From assembly GCF_963675165.1 (NCBI RefSeq), contig NC_087377.1, positions 4,526,042 to 4,590,041 of the forward strand: DNA of 64,000 bases, read 5' to 3'. The stretch comes from Halichondria panicea. Its lineage: Eukaryota > Porifera > Demospongiae > Suberitida > Halichondriidae. A program made the position numbers and the translations under genes. Positions 43,301-57,700 of this stretch are shown one piece after another; position 1 is the first letter of the stretch; each line of letters opens with the position of its first letter. The notes beneath the pieces are model-generated. The model saw nothing but the letters and a program-made list of their open reading frames with translations, was not told the origin of the DNA and made no database searches.

Positions 43301-46300
43301 CTACAACATCAATCCAGCCTCATTTTTTGGTAGTGATCCCCGAAATTTGTCTGCTTTCCAAGATCATCGTCTTTCAAACCTTCCCATGAGCGAGATGATT
43401 GCATGTTCCAGCCTTGCTAGAGGATCACGTTATCATAATGAGGTGTATTATATCGGTCAATCCATGGATACCACACAATTGGCACGTGCAGAATGTACAA
43501 GCACTATAAACAATGATACAGTGTATAGTGACATCATCAACGAAACAACACTAAGGGATGGATGCCCTTGCAACTTGGCTCAGGCTTCAAGAGACTTTGC
43601 TTATAGTTTCATTGATATGTTTGCTTTGACATTGGATCCTGTGTATGACAGGCAGTTCTGTGTGACTCCAAGATTTCTCCAGACAGACACCATTCTCTGT
43701 TGCTATGGGTGAGAGAATTACGTATGTATCAGTGTATGGCTTGTGCCTTTATATATTACGCTCAACCTTTTATTTGTTCTCCCCACAGGCTAAATGACGG
43801 TGGGGCACTCAACAATGCTAGTGGTATCAGTGGAGTGGTGGCGTACAGTCCTAGCTTCTTCCCAAGAGAGTTCCTTGATAACGATTACAACTTACGTCGC
43901 AAATGCAGCATAGGAGGTGAAGTTGACACACTGTACAGGACTAGAAGACCTCCAGTGACCTGTGCCATTTATCAGCCTCCAAGAAGAAGTGAGTGTTGAT
44001 GGCACTTGTGAAATTTTATAGCTACTTATCACATAATTATTAGGAATTATCTTAATTTCCACGTTGTCAACATGGGCTAAACTCTAGGTGTGATATAAGT
44101 ATACATGGCCCCTCAAGTTCATCCGCCTCATATCACATATTAAACATGCCCAGTTCATAAGATCATGGCAGGCAGGAGTACAAAGATGTTTAGAAATTCG
44201 TTTCTCATTATTTAGTACGCGTAAAATGTCATTACCATCGCGGTTTGTCTTTGACACCACAGAAACAGAACACTTGTGATAAAACTTCAATATCCTGGAC
44301 AAAGTTGCTGCTACCAGAATATAGACAATTTAATAACAATGAATGTGTGAAAAAATTATACCTTCACCAACAAGTTTGCTTGAGTTCTATCGCTAAGCGA
44401 AAAGGCACCCAAAAACCTGATAAATTAAGTTTGGGTACTTATGTAAACTATATGAAATCTAACCTCGATCCTAGGCCGCATTTCCTCGAAGAGTGAGGGA
44501 AGGCTAGTGAAGGAGGCTTTACGAAATCATGCATACTTGTGTTAGCTAAGCTATTCAGGAGGGTTATGTCAGAGTTCCAAACCTTAGCCGACAACGATTG
44601 GTCTTTCGATTGTCCACTATAAAAAAATCTTGCTGTTTACCACATACCCACGTCACACAATCTTTGGTTGCTATGGAGAGCTTTTTGGATTGCTTTATAT
44701 CATTCTTTTACCTAGACAATGGTATCAGTAGTATTTCTTTGTTACGCAGAACCTATAACTACTTTTCATTTCACAGAAACTGGGCGATAACCCAACTTGC
44801 TTTGATACTCGACAGGAGTAAGACATTGTAGTAAACAGAAGTATACGGCAATCCCATAACATATCTATTATCTGCAGATTAAACTGATCTTTAACTAACC
44901 ATTAAGCAACAGTACATGTTTTCTGTCAGTATATATCGTGCAGCTACAAAGCAGTATCTATTCTGCATGTAAATGTTCTGTACACATACATGCACACAAA
45001 ACACACACACACACGCCAACACACATGCACACACACAGCCTTCTGTACTGGTGATCCTCATCTCACTAATCTTGATGGAACTAAGTTCACATTCAACGGT
45101 TGGGGAGAGTACATTTTACTGGAATTGGAAACAAATGACACCACATTCTGGGTGCAAGCTCGTATGCAACCACTCGTAAATTCTAGCGCTACTGAACTAG
45201 GTGGTTTTGCTTTTGCTATGAGCAGGGACACTCCTGTAGAAGTACGTAAGAAGAATTGAATATGTGGTTTGAAATGTTTGGGAATTAAGATTGCCAGTTA
45301 TTTTAATCATTATCCCTCTAACAGATTCGCCTGAATGCAACTAGACAGCTTGAGATTCTAATCAGTGGAGACGATGTAACAGACCAATTAGTCAACGTAA
45401 GCTCTTCTATATCCACTGACTTCTACTCTGTGTCTCGAAGCAGTTCCAATTCCATTCTGGCCACGTTCCCGAATGGAATGGGGTTAATGGTGACTCTCTC
45501 GAGCATGCTCACCTTCACAGTTATCATCCCTGATGCCTTCCGTGGATTAACTAGAGGTATATATACATGACGTTCATAGCTTTTTGCACGCGAATAAGAG
45601 CACTTCAGGAGCTTTCTTTTGAACACCTTGCGCTTTAAACTTAATGTGTTGTGAACTTAGTCATTTGTTAGAGGTATATGTATGTACTATATAGGGTACG
45701 TATTTTCAAGCTTAAAATTACGTAGATACATTTGTACAGAGTGATGCATGACCTCATATTAAAGACCCTGCAATTTTATGGGTTTTTGTAATTTTATAAG
45801 TGTTGGTAAAATTTGCTATGTGATACAAATGCTGGTATAATTATGTGTAAAGTGTCCCTCTGGTTATTGATTAATGGTTGATCCTCTTGCAGGAATGGTT
45901 GGAAATTACAACGGTGATGTCACTGATGATGTCAGATTCCGAAACGGAACTTTAGTGCCTCTTTCTGAATTTTCCTTTCGTATACTACACCAAGTGGGAC
46001 TATCATGTGAGCTATATTAACCCTGAGTACACTGCTACTGCCAAATGGCCTGTGTGTGCTGACATCATTATAGATTGTAATATATATACATACAGTCTCG
46101 TACGTATACATTGTACGTATAATTGTTGCATTTTGAGTGGGCAGATCAAAGGAAACACTGTGCCAATATCTGCCATATGGCACAGGTCAAGCCTTGAACT
46201 GTGCCACTATCTAGATACTGGCATAGTATGGCTGAAGTTACCTAAAGCCCACCCTCTGCCCAGTAACCTGAAACGGTCCCTTTTATAGTATAACACTGTT

Positions 46301-49300
46301 AAACAGATTCAGTGGTAGGCAGAAAACGTTTTTCATGCGTCTGGTGCATTCCACAGCCACCACAAGTAGTTGAAACTAGTTGTCCTATAAAAGGAGTGAT
46401 GTGTACACGGAAAGGAATGCACAAGGAATGCAACAAATCAGTTGTTACACAGCTCACTCGTGCACACATTGGATATATTGGCTCAGTAGTGCACTTGCCC
46501 TCGAGGCATTTCAGTTATTGCGTATCCTGAGTAAATAACGTATATAAATTATAAGTGTACGTACCTTGAGATGTTACATAATACTGACTATATTATTGTT
46601 TGTACTCGCAGGGCAACTAGATGCTTCAGAGTCTCTCTTCACTTACCCTGAGGGCTTGACTGCCGCAGACTTTGCTGTCCTTGACCATGATCCACCCTAC
46701 CTGGATGAAGTGGTAGCAATGGCATCAGCAGAAGTGCTTCAGGCGTGTGGAGATAATGTCGAGTGTATTTTTGACACTATGGAAACAGGAGACATCAACA
46801 TCGGCCTAGAAACTATGACGATGATTTCAATAATTGACGAAGATGAGAGGCTAGCATGTAAGTTAATTATCAGTTTCAATGAAATACGTAAGTGATGCCC
46901 TGTGAAGCTTTGTACGTATAGTGTACGTAGTCTTTACAAGTTGTGTGTACTTCAAATGTGCCGAGGTATTGCTCATGCCCGAACATTATTAAGGCAACAA
47001 CGCACTGTCTTACTATACTAATTGTCAACTTCATGCAACTACAGCCAACTTCCCTCCCATGATCAACGGCCCTGACACTCTCTATGTGATGCTGGGGGAA
47101 GAGGCTGAACTAGTGTTCAATGTGACTGATGATAAGGGCAATGTCAATGTTACAGTGGTGGATGGACTGCCAGCTGGGGCCACTCTACTATCTGCCCCCA
47201 TTGACAACTTTACGGTGGAGTATACATTCAAATTGCAGCTTGATACGATTGCTGATATTTCTCTTGTGTTTTTGGCCATTGATGAGCTGGACTCTGGGTC
47301 AACTCTGGAAGTGCAGGTAAAGATGGTTCAAACTGTAAATTGATTTGACCAGGGTGACATGGTACATTTGGAGCGTCAGTGAATTGATCACCACAATGTC
47401 ATGCATGGATATACATCGCTTTGAGATTTCAATTACCGTATTATAGCAGGGATATTTCTGAGGGTATAATTATATTATGTCCGCGGTTTCGCTTATTAAG
47501 TATGTACCCCTAACATTTATACTGACGAATTTAATATTGCATGCATGCTGCAAAAGGCTGCTATTCCACAAAAATTAAATCCGCGAAAACCTCTCTAACG
47601 GTCATTCCGCGAAAGTTTATACCCTCGAAACATACCCGCTGTAGTTTATAATATACAGTGTATAGTATAATTGTATACGTACTAGAAGTACTTGTAGAGG
47701 GTACTTAGATATTTCTTGGAGGGTTTTCTGATAATTGTATATATTATAGGTTGTGATTTGTGCTTGTGTGAACAATGGCAACTGCACACTGGAGGGAGTA
47801 GTGGATCAGAGTGCCAGTACTGTCGTCTCAAACTGTCTATGCCCTCAAGGTATACATATACATGTACATGTTTTGTCTTCTGGTTAGTCTATAAGATTTG
47901 TAGCTGTCAATCGTACACAAGATATTATAGTAGAAGTACAAACTGTGTATACACGGTACACTGCTTCAGGTTGGGAGGGTGACTTCTGTGAAGATGACGT
48001 CGATGGTTGTGCCAACTTTGACTGTTTCATGGGTGTGGATTGTGTGGATGTCCCTGCTCCAGGAGTGGGGGCCATGTGTGGTCCATGCCCTGACGGGTAT
48101 CGTGGAGACGGGTCAAAGTGCGCCGGTAAGATCCCTATATAGCAATAAATTATGTATTGTAATAATTATTATCATGGTACGGTAGCTATAATGTGTATAG
48201 ATTTTAATTATGTGTGGTATAGGCTTTATAGGAGCATAGTTTAGACGCCTACAATTGTAGTGTTCATGCATTTAAATATGCATGGCTTGCTTTGGTATAT
48301 ATATAATTGCAATTAAGCTATTAATCTCCTCAGATATCAACGAGTGTAACGGTACCCACGGCTGTGCTCACTTGTGTGTTAACCAACCGGGAAGCTTCGA
48401 GTGTGCCTGTTACCTTGGTTATGAGCTCGTTAACCAAACAGAATGTAGAGGTACTTATTATGTGGATGAGCTGTTGCAGTAGCTATCTTTGATGGCCGAT
48501 ATAACTTCAGTTATAGCGATGTCCAAATACAAAACTGAGTATGAATGTATAGCTCTTTGAGAGACCTGTAATTATTAAAATCATAGTTATTGTTTTCGAA
48601 TTTCAGACCCAATGCAAATCTTCAATTGCTACTTTACATTAATTTTCCCGTTTGAAAATTCTTTCAGACATAAATGAGTGCTTGTTGCTCAATGGTGGTT
48701 GTCATCAGGTCTGTAACAACACAATCGGAGGGTTTGGTTGCAGCTGTGAGGAAGGTTACACCATCAACACTGACAACGAAACCTGCCAAGGTACGACCAT
48801 CCATGCACTATACCATAAACCTCCTCTATACTGGTTAAAATTCTCTCTCTGCCAATTTATTCCCCTCTACATTTATTTCTACAGTTGACCCAGTAGCGAT
48901 GTGTAATGCTAGTAACAGTTGTGCACAATCTTGTGTGAGATTATTTGGTGTTGAAACCTGCGACTGTCTCCCTGGTTACAAACTGGCATCCAATGAGATG
49001 GACTGCACAAGTACGTTAGAGCATCTGAATTACCTTTTTTATTTCGAGCCAGAATTTCAAACATGTTAACGTTTACACAATTGAGTATTTAAAGCGTGCA
49101 AATGCTTCCATTAAGAATGCATGTCCATTGTAGACCTCTTTGGAGATGGTTCTCTATGCTTATCAATAGAAGACTCCACTATAATACATGTATGTATTGT
49201 TTGCTTCTTCCACCCCTCACAGATATAAATGAGTGTCTGGAGGATCCATGTGAGCAGATCTGCACTGACTTGGAGGGAGGTTATGAATGCTCGTGTCGGG

Positions 49301-52300
49301 AGGGATACCAACTGTTGTCTGGTGGGAGATGTACCGGTGAGAATAGAAAAAAGACAGATCATTTACAGCTAGCCATTGAAGTCTATTGTGGTCACCCATG
49401 CACCCTCTGTTATTAAAGCCAAGTTAATGCATGGGCCTCATGCAAAGTCTCCATAACATGTGTTTGGACCTGTGTTAGTAGCTATAGGCCACCTTTTTAT
49501 TACAGCCACTGTTGGTTTGCCCCTATATAATAATATAGATGATCGCTATATTGACAGGTTCCTCACTGTGTATACTTTAGGCTTTAGGTATTCTGTGTAA
49601 TAAAATACAACTGAATTCGATGTTATAAAACCTATAAACTATATGTAGTTGTGCATGGCTTCAATCATCTCCTTATTAATGCACAGATATCAACGAGTGT
49701 TTGGTGGCAGCTATGGACATATTTGCCCCTGACCTTTGTGGACCCTCCATGTTCTGTGTGAATGTTGAGGGTAACTACAGCTGTGAGTGCCTGGCCGGTA
49801 CACTACTAATGGATGGAGTGTGTGAAGCTGGTAAGTGCTAAGCAATTAATTATTTTGGTCTGTTTTCGAACTGCTATCGTATAGCAGGTAATTTTCGTTG
49901 GTTCAAATTTCGTACAATTAATATTTGTACAGCTCATGCAGGATATTTAGAACGTATTGCGATAGAATAATTTCGTAGACAAGTTAAATTTTGTTGTGAT
50001 GCTCTATATATAATAAGAAAATAACTCGCTATATACAGTATGTATAATCATGCAGAAATTGCACCGCGAGCGGATATTATATAATACTAAGTTTAGCACA
50101 GCACAAACAGATATACATGTCATATTACCTACACCCACATGGAATCTGAAAACATGCCGGTGGTCAGAAAAATCTGAGCTAGTGTATCTTAAATCATTTC
50201 TTATACTGTATCGCGTGTGACCCTTGTTACTCTGGTGATGGAACTGAGTACATGGGTGAGTGAGTGTAGTAATACCATGCATGCAATAGATGCATGCATG
50301 TGGTCTTACTTAATGAGTGCTGTTTTTCTGAAACTGAGTATAATAAGATTGAGAATTTACAACTACATGTATAGTTTAGTTTCACGTTTTACTCGGTTAT
50401 TCTAAAATGAGTCATTAATAGTGAAGTATTTAATTGTACCTGTACGTAGATCGAGGTCAAATATTAACACAAGGTACAGTAAATATATACCGTTACTCTA
50501 CCGAGATTACGCCCACGTCCGAAATTACGCCCATCCCCACTTTTTAGTGCATAGGCTAATTTGTCTCGAGAATACACCCACCAGAAAGTATTTGTCAGTG
50601 CATGCACTGACAAAGAAAAGGTTTACCGTCTTGTTCGATTCTGGAAATGGTCCACATTTGGAACGACAAAAAAATTAAGAATTGGTTCTTAGAATAGGGT
50701 AGAGCTAACAAAAAGAACGATTATAGTGACAAGATTGCCTCGAATATAGCCGCTCAAAATTTCAAGACCTCAAACGTTTGTGATATTAGCTATATCTGCA
50801 CTCTAAGTAGTATTCTATCGAATGTGTATCATCAACAGCAGCATTTATAACTGAGCATGGATTGTAGAATAATTAATAATTATGTGCTTTGAACTGTATT
50901 TTATAACCGAAGGTTGTTGGTTATGGTCGTGCTAACTAATTAACTAAGCACCACAATAAAATGGAAATGGTTCATAAATAGAACAAAAAGTAACTGCGAG
51001 TTGGTTCTTCTATCGAGTGGTTTCGTAATTAGAACAAAGGCGGCAGTTTATTGGAATAATTATAGTTAGATCCAGGCCAATAACTTACTCATATTTGCAA
51101 GTATAAGAGACCGAGACAAGGACAGTCTTCTCTGAATCTCTTGTTGAAGACTCTGAAAGTGACAAGGACTGATGCAGAATCTTGACTCTTTATACCCATG
51201 CATTAATTACCATTGTTGTACATGTATATTGATGTATTTATTGTATTTCAAGAGCTGGCAAGCCTCAACGCAGACAGAAAAGACTCAGTTTCTTAATGAG
51301 TGGGCTTAATTTCGAGGCAAACACGTTTTGAGGCAAAACTACTGCTTTCGAAATTAAGCCCATCCCACCTGTAGCGCTTTGTAGCATGCAATTAGGGTGG
51401 GCATAATCTCGGTAGAATACGGTACGTTGAATCAGGAGTACTCCTGGTTGCATGTACGCACACCAGGCATTATGCGTATAACTTCTCTAATGTCATGCAT
51501 TTATCGCTCTGCTAGAAATAAAACACTCGTATGCATGCAGGTACGTGGTGGTTAGTATACCAACCACGTCTTGCAAAAATAACTATATACCTCTTACTAC
51601 TATATAGTTTAGCTGTTGCATTCAATAAAGGATCCAAATGGCTACACATGATTGTACAGATATAAACGTAAATATAACCTAACTCCTTACTTGCCCACCT
51701 CCTAATGATACTCTTGCCCCGTCCCCTTTCATCTCAGATATTGATGAATGTGATGATAATCTGGATAATTGTGCTGAGGAAAATGCCGAATGTACTAACA
51801 CAATAGGCAGCTTTACTTGTGCGTGTTATCCTGGTTACTCTGGTGATGGAACTGTGTGCATGGGTAAGTGTCTGTGAGTATACTCTGTCGTGGGTGTGGT
51901 TTTACGTAATGGATCTGGAACTAAATAACTTAGTCTATAAGCATAGCCTCGTTCCCAGCTAAGTTGTCTCTAAAATAACGCTAGGTCGCCTAGGCTTGGT
52001 ATTGATTGTATCCAGGCGTGGTTAGAACAAAAAACGAGATTTTGCAATTAAGGTCAACACACCTGTCGATAAGGAGAGAGGCAGTGTTGATCCTACCTAC
52101 TACCTTGTAGTCCATCACAAATGGTAGTTTCATGTTTACTCGGCTGTATCCTCGTGCACGGAATCTCAATCAATAGTGCATGGTGTTAATAGTGAAGTAT
52201 CCCAGGGTTTGATGGTCGTAGAGGTACACACTTGTACTTGTGTTGGCAGTGCTAACACATAGTGCAGTAAATATATATACATGCCAGTGTATGCACAACA

Positions 52301-53220
52301 TCTCCAGGCATCATTGCTACATAATTATAACGTATAATTTATAATTCTTTTTTTCAAATTGTTTGTCGCTCTGTTATATACAAACTGCTATAACTTTTAT
52401 TAGAACACTCAGGTAAAATTGATTGGGTTTCTTGTATACCTATACTCTCAAAAACGGACGTATCAAAAATATTGATGCACTATGATTGATTATAATTATT
52501 CCGCCCCTTTTATCTCAGATATTGACGAATGTGACGATAATCTGGATAATTGTGCTAAGGACAATGCCGAGTGTACTAATACAATAGGCAGCTTTACTTG
52601 TGCATGTGACCCTGGTTACTCTGGTGATGGAACTGTGTGCATGGGTGAGTGAGTATTATATATATACAATTTCATGGATGTGGTCTCATGTAAATATGGG
52701 TCTGGGTTCTCCGGAACCAATTGTATTAGAGTGTACTAATATACAATAGGCATGCATTAACTGTAAAGTATTGCAATGATTGTCGTAGAGGCATGTGCAC
52801 ACATATGTATACTCATGCGTACATCACACGAGAATAATATTATACCGGGGGTATTGCACCATTGCATGTACAGAGCATGTGCTACTATTTCATTCCCATA
52901 CAGACACGGACGAGTGTGCCGCCGGACTGGACAACTGTCACGTCAATGCCACCTGTTCTAACTCTGTCGGCAGCTTCAGTTGTGTCTGTGATGATGACTT
53001 TTTTGGAGATGGCATCATTTGTATGCCTGGTATGTATACTGCTATCTGATTAGCAGGGCATTTGTAGCGTTTTTATATTTTCACTTCTACGTTCCCTGTT
53101 AATTGGTTCTCCAAGGATGTCCTCTACTATAGTAGAGGACATGCTTGGAGAACGCTACATTTACAGCTTACTGAAAGGAACTCCTTCAACTTATACAGCG
53201 TACTTATGTCACACATTCAC

Positions 53221-53290
<70 letters not shown>

Positions 53291-54729
53291 TGTTCAGTTA
53301 AGCCTTGTCCCGGACCGATACAGTGTACTGGAGGGAGAGTCACTTGACGTCACTATGAATGTGTACAACCCAAGCAATGAAAATATCACGGTGTCTGGAT
53401 GCTTCCACATCTCGAGTGAGTAGCGGTTAATTAGTGACAGGGCATCCTCATTGATGAAGTTAATTAGTGTAGGGCATCCCCTTTGACGACACAGGGGCAT
53501 CTGGTACAACAATACTGAAAACAGAAAGTGCATGGTTTTTAATTTTTTGAAGGGTTGTTTTGTACGCAAACTGTTGATTTTAGACCTGGCCTTTTAATGG
53601 CTAAATTTCTTCAAGAGGTGGCACTATAATTATAATAAGTGAGGTTCTATGCTTGCACTGCTATTAGTTCAGTGTGCCCAACTATACAGAAACCCACTCA
53701 CGCAGTAACCATGATGATTTTGTTCCGCCCACCCCAGAAATCGAGCTTTACGTATCGTATTCTTTTGACGTGCACGCTGGAGCCATGTTTGTCCAAACGG
53801 AGACCATCATGTTTCCTGGTGACGACATACTAAACGAAATGGAAAAAATGAACGTGGAATTGGTATTGGAATCAGACAGTAATTTGGTGACAATTATGGA
53901 TGGATACAGTACCGCCAACGTTATTGTTGTCGACGATGATAGTAAGTCTACAAGTGTGAATGCTATGTGTATCATGTTGCGATATTATGAGAGTGAGATG
54001 TCTGATTGGCTAACTAGAGTTAACAACACAACACGACATGCACATGATCATTCATAGTAGTTTTGTATCCTCAATATAGGAATAGTTCACACTCTAAACA
54101 CATAATCTCCACCATGCAGTTGTCGATGTCGGCTTCACTGAGACGGAAGTGTATGTACTCGAGAGTGAGGGTGTGGTGCATGTGTGTGTGGAGCTCCTCC
54201 AAGGGTCAGGCTGTCAACGCCCCATCGTGCTACGTGTGAACACAAGGAAACATTCTGACGCCACCTTCCCTGCCAATAGTGAGTGCAGGCATGGTGTGAG
54301 GTGTTTGGGTGGTGGGGTTATGAGAGGTCACACTTGGAGTGCAATAAAACGTTCCAAATAAAATAAAATTAAGGATAAAAACGGGTTGATACTAATTTTG
54401 GCTCTTTACTTCTGCTGTGTCGGATATTATTATTATGTACTTGTGGTGCTTCAATGTCAGTTTCGTACTTTCTATATATATAAGTGCTGCATAATTATTA
54501 TTATCCGGAGAACTGCACATAAATAATCTAAATTGTTGATTTGGCGTTCTTATAGTATTCAATTTGAAAGCTATTTGCATGTGCTGAGACATATACAGAA
54601 CATTTATTTGTATAGTGTGCTCATTTTTATTCGAGGCTGCGTGCATGGTCTACAAAATTAGTACTCTCTTATATACTTATATACAGCCTCTGATTGCTCT
54701 GCGTTCTAATCCTCCTCTCCCCCTGGCCT

Positions 54730-54775
<46 letters not shown>

Positions 54776-57700
54776 GGCCTCCACACACACACACACACAC
54801 ACACACACCACTGCAGAAGGTGATGACTTCGAAACCTTACGAGAGATTGGCTCGATCAACATCAACGCTGAGGAGGGCCAGACAGAATGTTTCTACGTGA
54901 ATATCGTGAACGACGATTATTATGAACAAAATGAAACATTTAAAATCATGTTGGACGTCGTGGACGCTAACGTGTTTGCACTGGTTGACATGGTAATCGT
55001 AACCATCATTGATGACGACATTGCTCCTAGTAAGTACAGAGTGCATGCATCACACTTCGTGACCTATATACTACATACTATACATATAATAATACTATAC
55101 ATTATAATAATAATGAGGATATACCGTATAGTGGGGAACATATTTAAATTGCCAATTATACACTTCAAAATACAATCTCCTCATGCGCAAATTAATAATC
55201 GCTGCATGTTAGCACTTTGTTACTCAGTCTATAGCTATAGGAGTTGCCTATAATATCTATAACTGATTGTTTTGTTAATGTACTTTCTATCCTCTCTCCA
55301 CCTGCCCCTCTGCCTCCCTCTATAGTTTTCTGTCCTGAACTCAGCATTGAAAATGGTGAAGTCACAGTAATGGGAGAACAGACACCTGGAACCACCGCCC
55401 ACTACAGGTGCGAGCAAATTCATATACTATACTTATTAATACAAGTTTGCTTAATCGTGAAATCCCCTAAGCTAAAAAAATTGACACTTCTGTACGTTGC
55501 TACAGTTGTGACGAGTTCTACGTACTGAGTGGGAATACGTACCGAACCTGTCAGGAGAATGGAACCTGGACTGGAGAGGATCCGGAATGTGAACGTGGAC
55601 GTAAGCAGTATAATTATATTCATAAAATACAATGCTCACTAAACTGAGCATCAAAAGTACATTTATATAGCTTACGAAACAGCAACTTTTGGGAGAACAT
55701 TTAATCCTATTGATAGACCTTTCACCAACCATTAAATTTATACAGTTTCACATACCAATTAAGGAAAACTGAATGCTATGGTGTAGAACTGGCACAGTAC
55801 AATATCTTAAAACATGTTCTTATCAACCTCCCCACTTCCAGCTTTCACTGCCTCGTGCCTGTCCTCTATGGATAGCATCACTGGGCCTCTGATTATCAGC
55901 TGTAGCACTGTGGGACCTGCCGCCATCGTCGACATATCATGTGACTTTGATAATGGTGTTCGCGTTAAGGAATGCAGTGAGTAGCCAGTCACACACGACG
56001 CTTGTTCCACTTCATTTATTATCTGCATTCTTAACTATAATACAGTTTAGTAATTCGGCTTTCTGTATATCACGCAGCTTCTCTTCTGAGCATCGACTTC
56101 CTTGACTTTGATGCTGGAATCCATACACTAGTCATCACCTTCACTGATGCGGACGGAATTGCGGTTCAATCGAGCTTCTCCTTCAGTGTACCCTGTGAGT
56201 GTGTGTGTGTGTGTGTGTGGGTGGCGGGCGGGCTTACGAACTGTTACAATGTGTGGGAGTATGGGGCGTGGTATAAGTGGATGGGTGGTGTGTGTGGTGG
56301 GTGAGGGCTTACGAAATTCCCAGCTTACTCTTTAATATTGTCATGACATGCATACAATAATAGAATATATAGTCAGTCTACATGCACACAAGTTGGGATA
56401 ATGCGGCCATTGCAAATTCAATTAACTGTACAGTATATACCAGAGTCACATGACTGTATGTATATAATTATGTACACGGCGTGCATGCACGTTTGTCTGC
56501 CCTGTGTTCTTATATACGCCACTGTGTATCATCAAGTGACATAGGTAATTGTATAATTATGCAATGAATCATGATGTAATGCCTTCTCTTCTCTCTAGTT
56601 GTGTGCCCGAGCCTGAGCATTGGAAACGGTGATGTGGATATCATGGGTACAATGTTCAAAATAGGATACCTGGCTGGGGCCATCGCTAACTACAGGTGGG
56701 TGTACTTATGGTGATGGGAGAGTTTCAGTAGGTGCCTTAATTGAGTAACTTTTTTTACAGTATAGGTTTACGAGTGGACTATATAGTTCAACTATAAATT
56801 GATGAATGAAATAATTATTATTGTTACATTCTCAATACTGTGTCATATTTTTTGCACTAACTTCATGTTCAGTTGTGACAACTTCTTCATACTGACTGGG
56901 AATGAGTTCAGGAATTGCCAGGCGGATGGAACCTGGGATGGAATGGATCCGGAATGTGAACGTGGACGTAAGAGCAACTATATAATTTTATTCCCGTTTA
57001 CACGAGGCCTTCAATTCGGATTGGGTTCGTGTAAACAGGCCTTTTGACCCTTTAGTCAGACATGCAAGTGTTAGTTGTGAGTAAATACAAAGCTCAAATG
57101 CAGAGGCGTTTTACACATTTTCCAGCCCACTGTTGCACAAATGCAATTTGTGGTAATTTTCACTCTCAGACTGCTGCTATACTCAGACCCAGATTCGACC
57201 TTAGTCGATTGGCCTCGTGTAAACGAGGCTTGTTCTTCGTATACACGTAGAATGTTTCAAGTCTAACAAACACAGCACAATTTCTACCAGATACTTGTTT
57301 TGTGTACATCTTAATTTACTTTATTATAGCTACTTTGTACACGCATATATAATTATGAATGTACGTATTTCAACTACCATGCATGATTTTCCCCCCCTCC
57401 CTATCCCCATCCACAGCTATCATGCTGGACTGTGCCTCCTCCCAGACCAGCCCTGCAATGCTACCTGACCTTAGTTGTACGGCAGTGGGTCCGTTCTCTA
57501 TCGTCAACACTATCTGTAACTTCGACGACGGAGCATATAATATCACGGAGTGTGGTAAGTAACAATCTAGTGTAGCCTGCTTTCAATTTTATTGGCCTCT
57601 GATTACATGCATCGTCACGTGTACCGTATACATACCCCCAGATCTTGCGGCACCACTGAAGAGTCCAGTTGTAGGCCAACTGGGTGCAGGTAACCACACC

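Noticed and set aside
44084-44496. Overlapping ORFs in the AMOP-VWD intron
   Set aside because: No recognisable domain or catalytic motif; may be a worn transposon piece but not supportable.
51540-51575. Short inverted repeat TGGTTAGTATACCA with flanking CGTG motifs
   Set aside because: Too short and common in AT-rich DNA to call an element; no target duplication.
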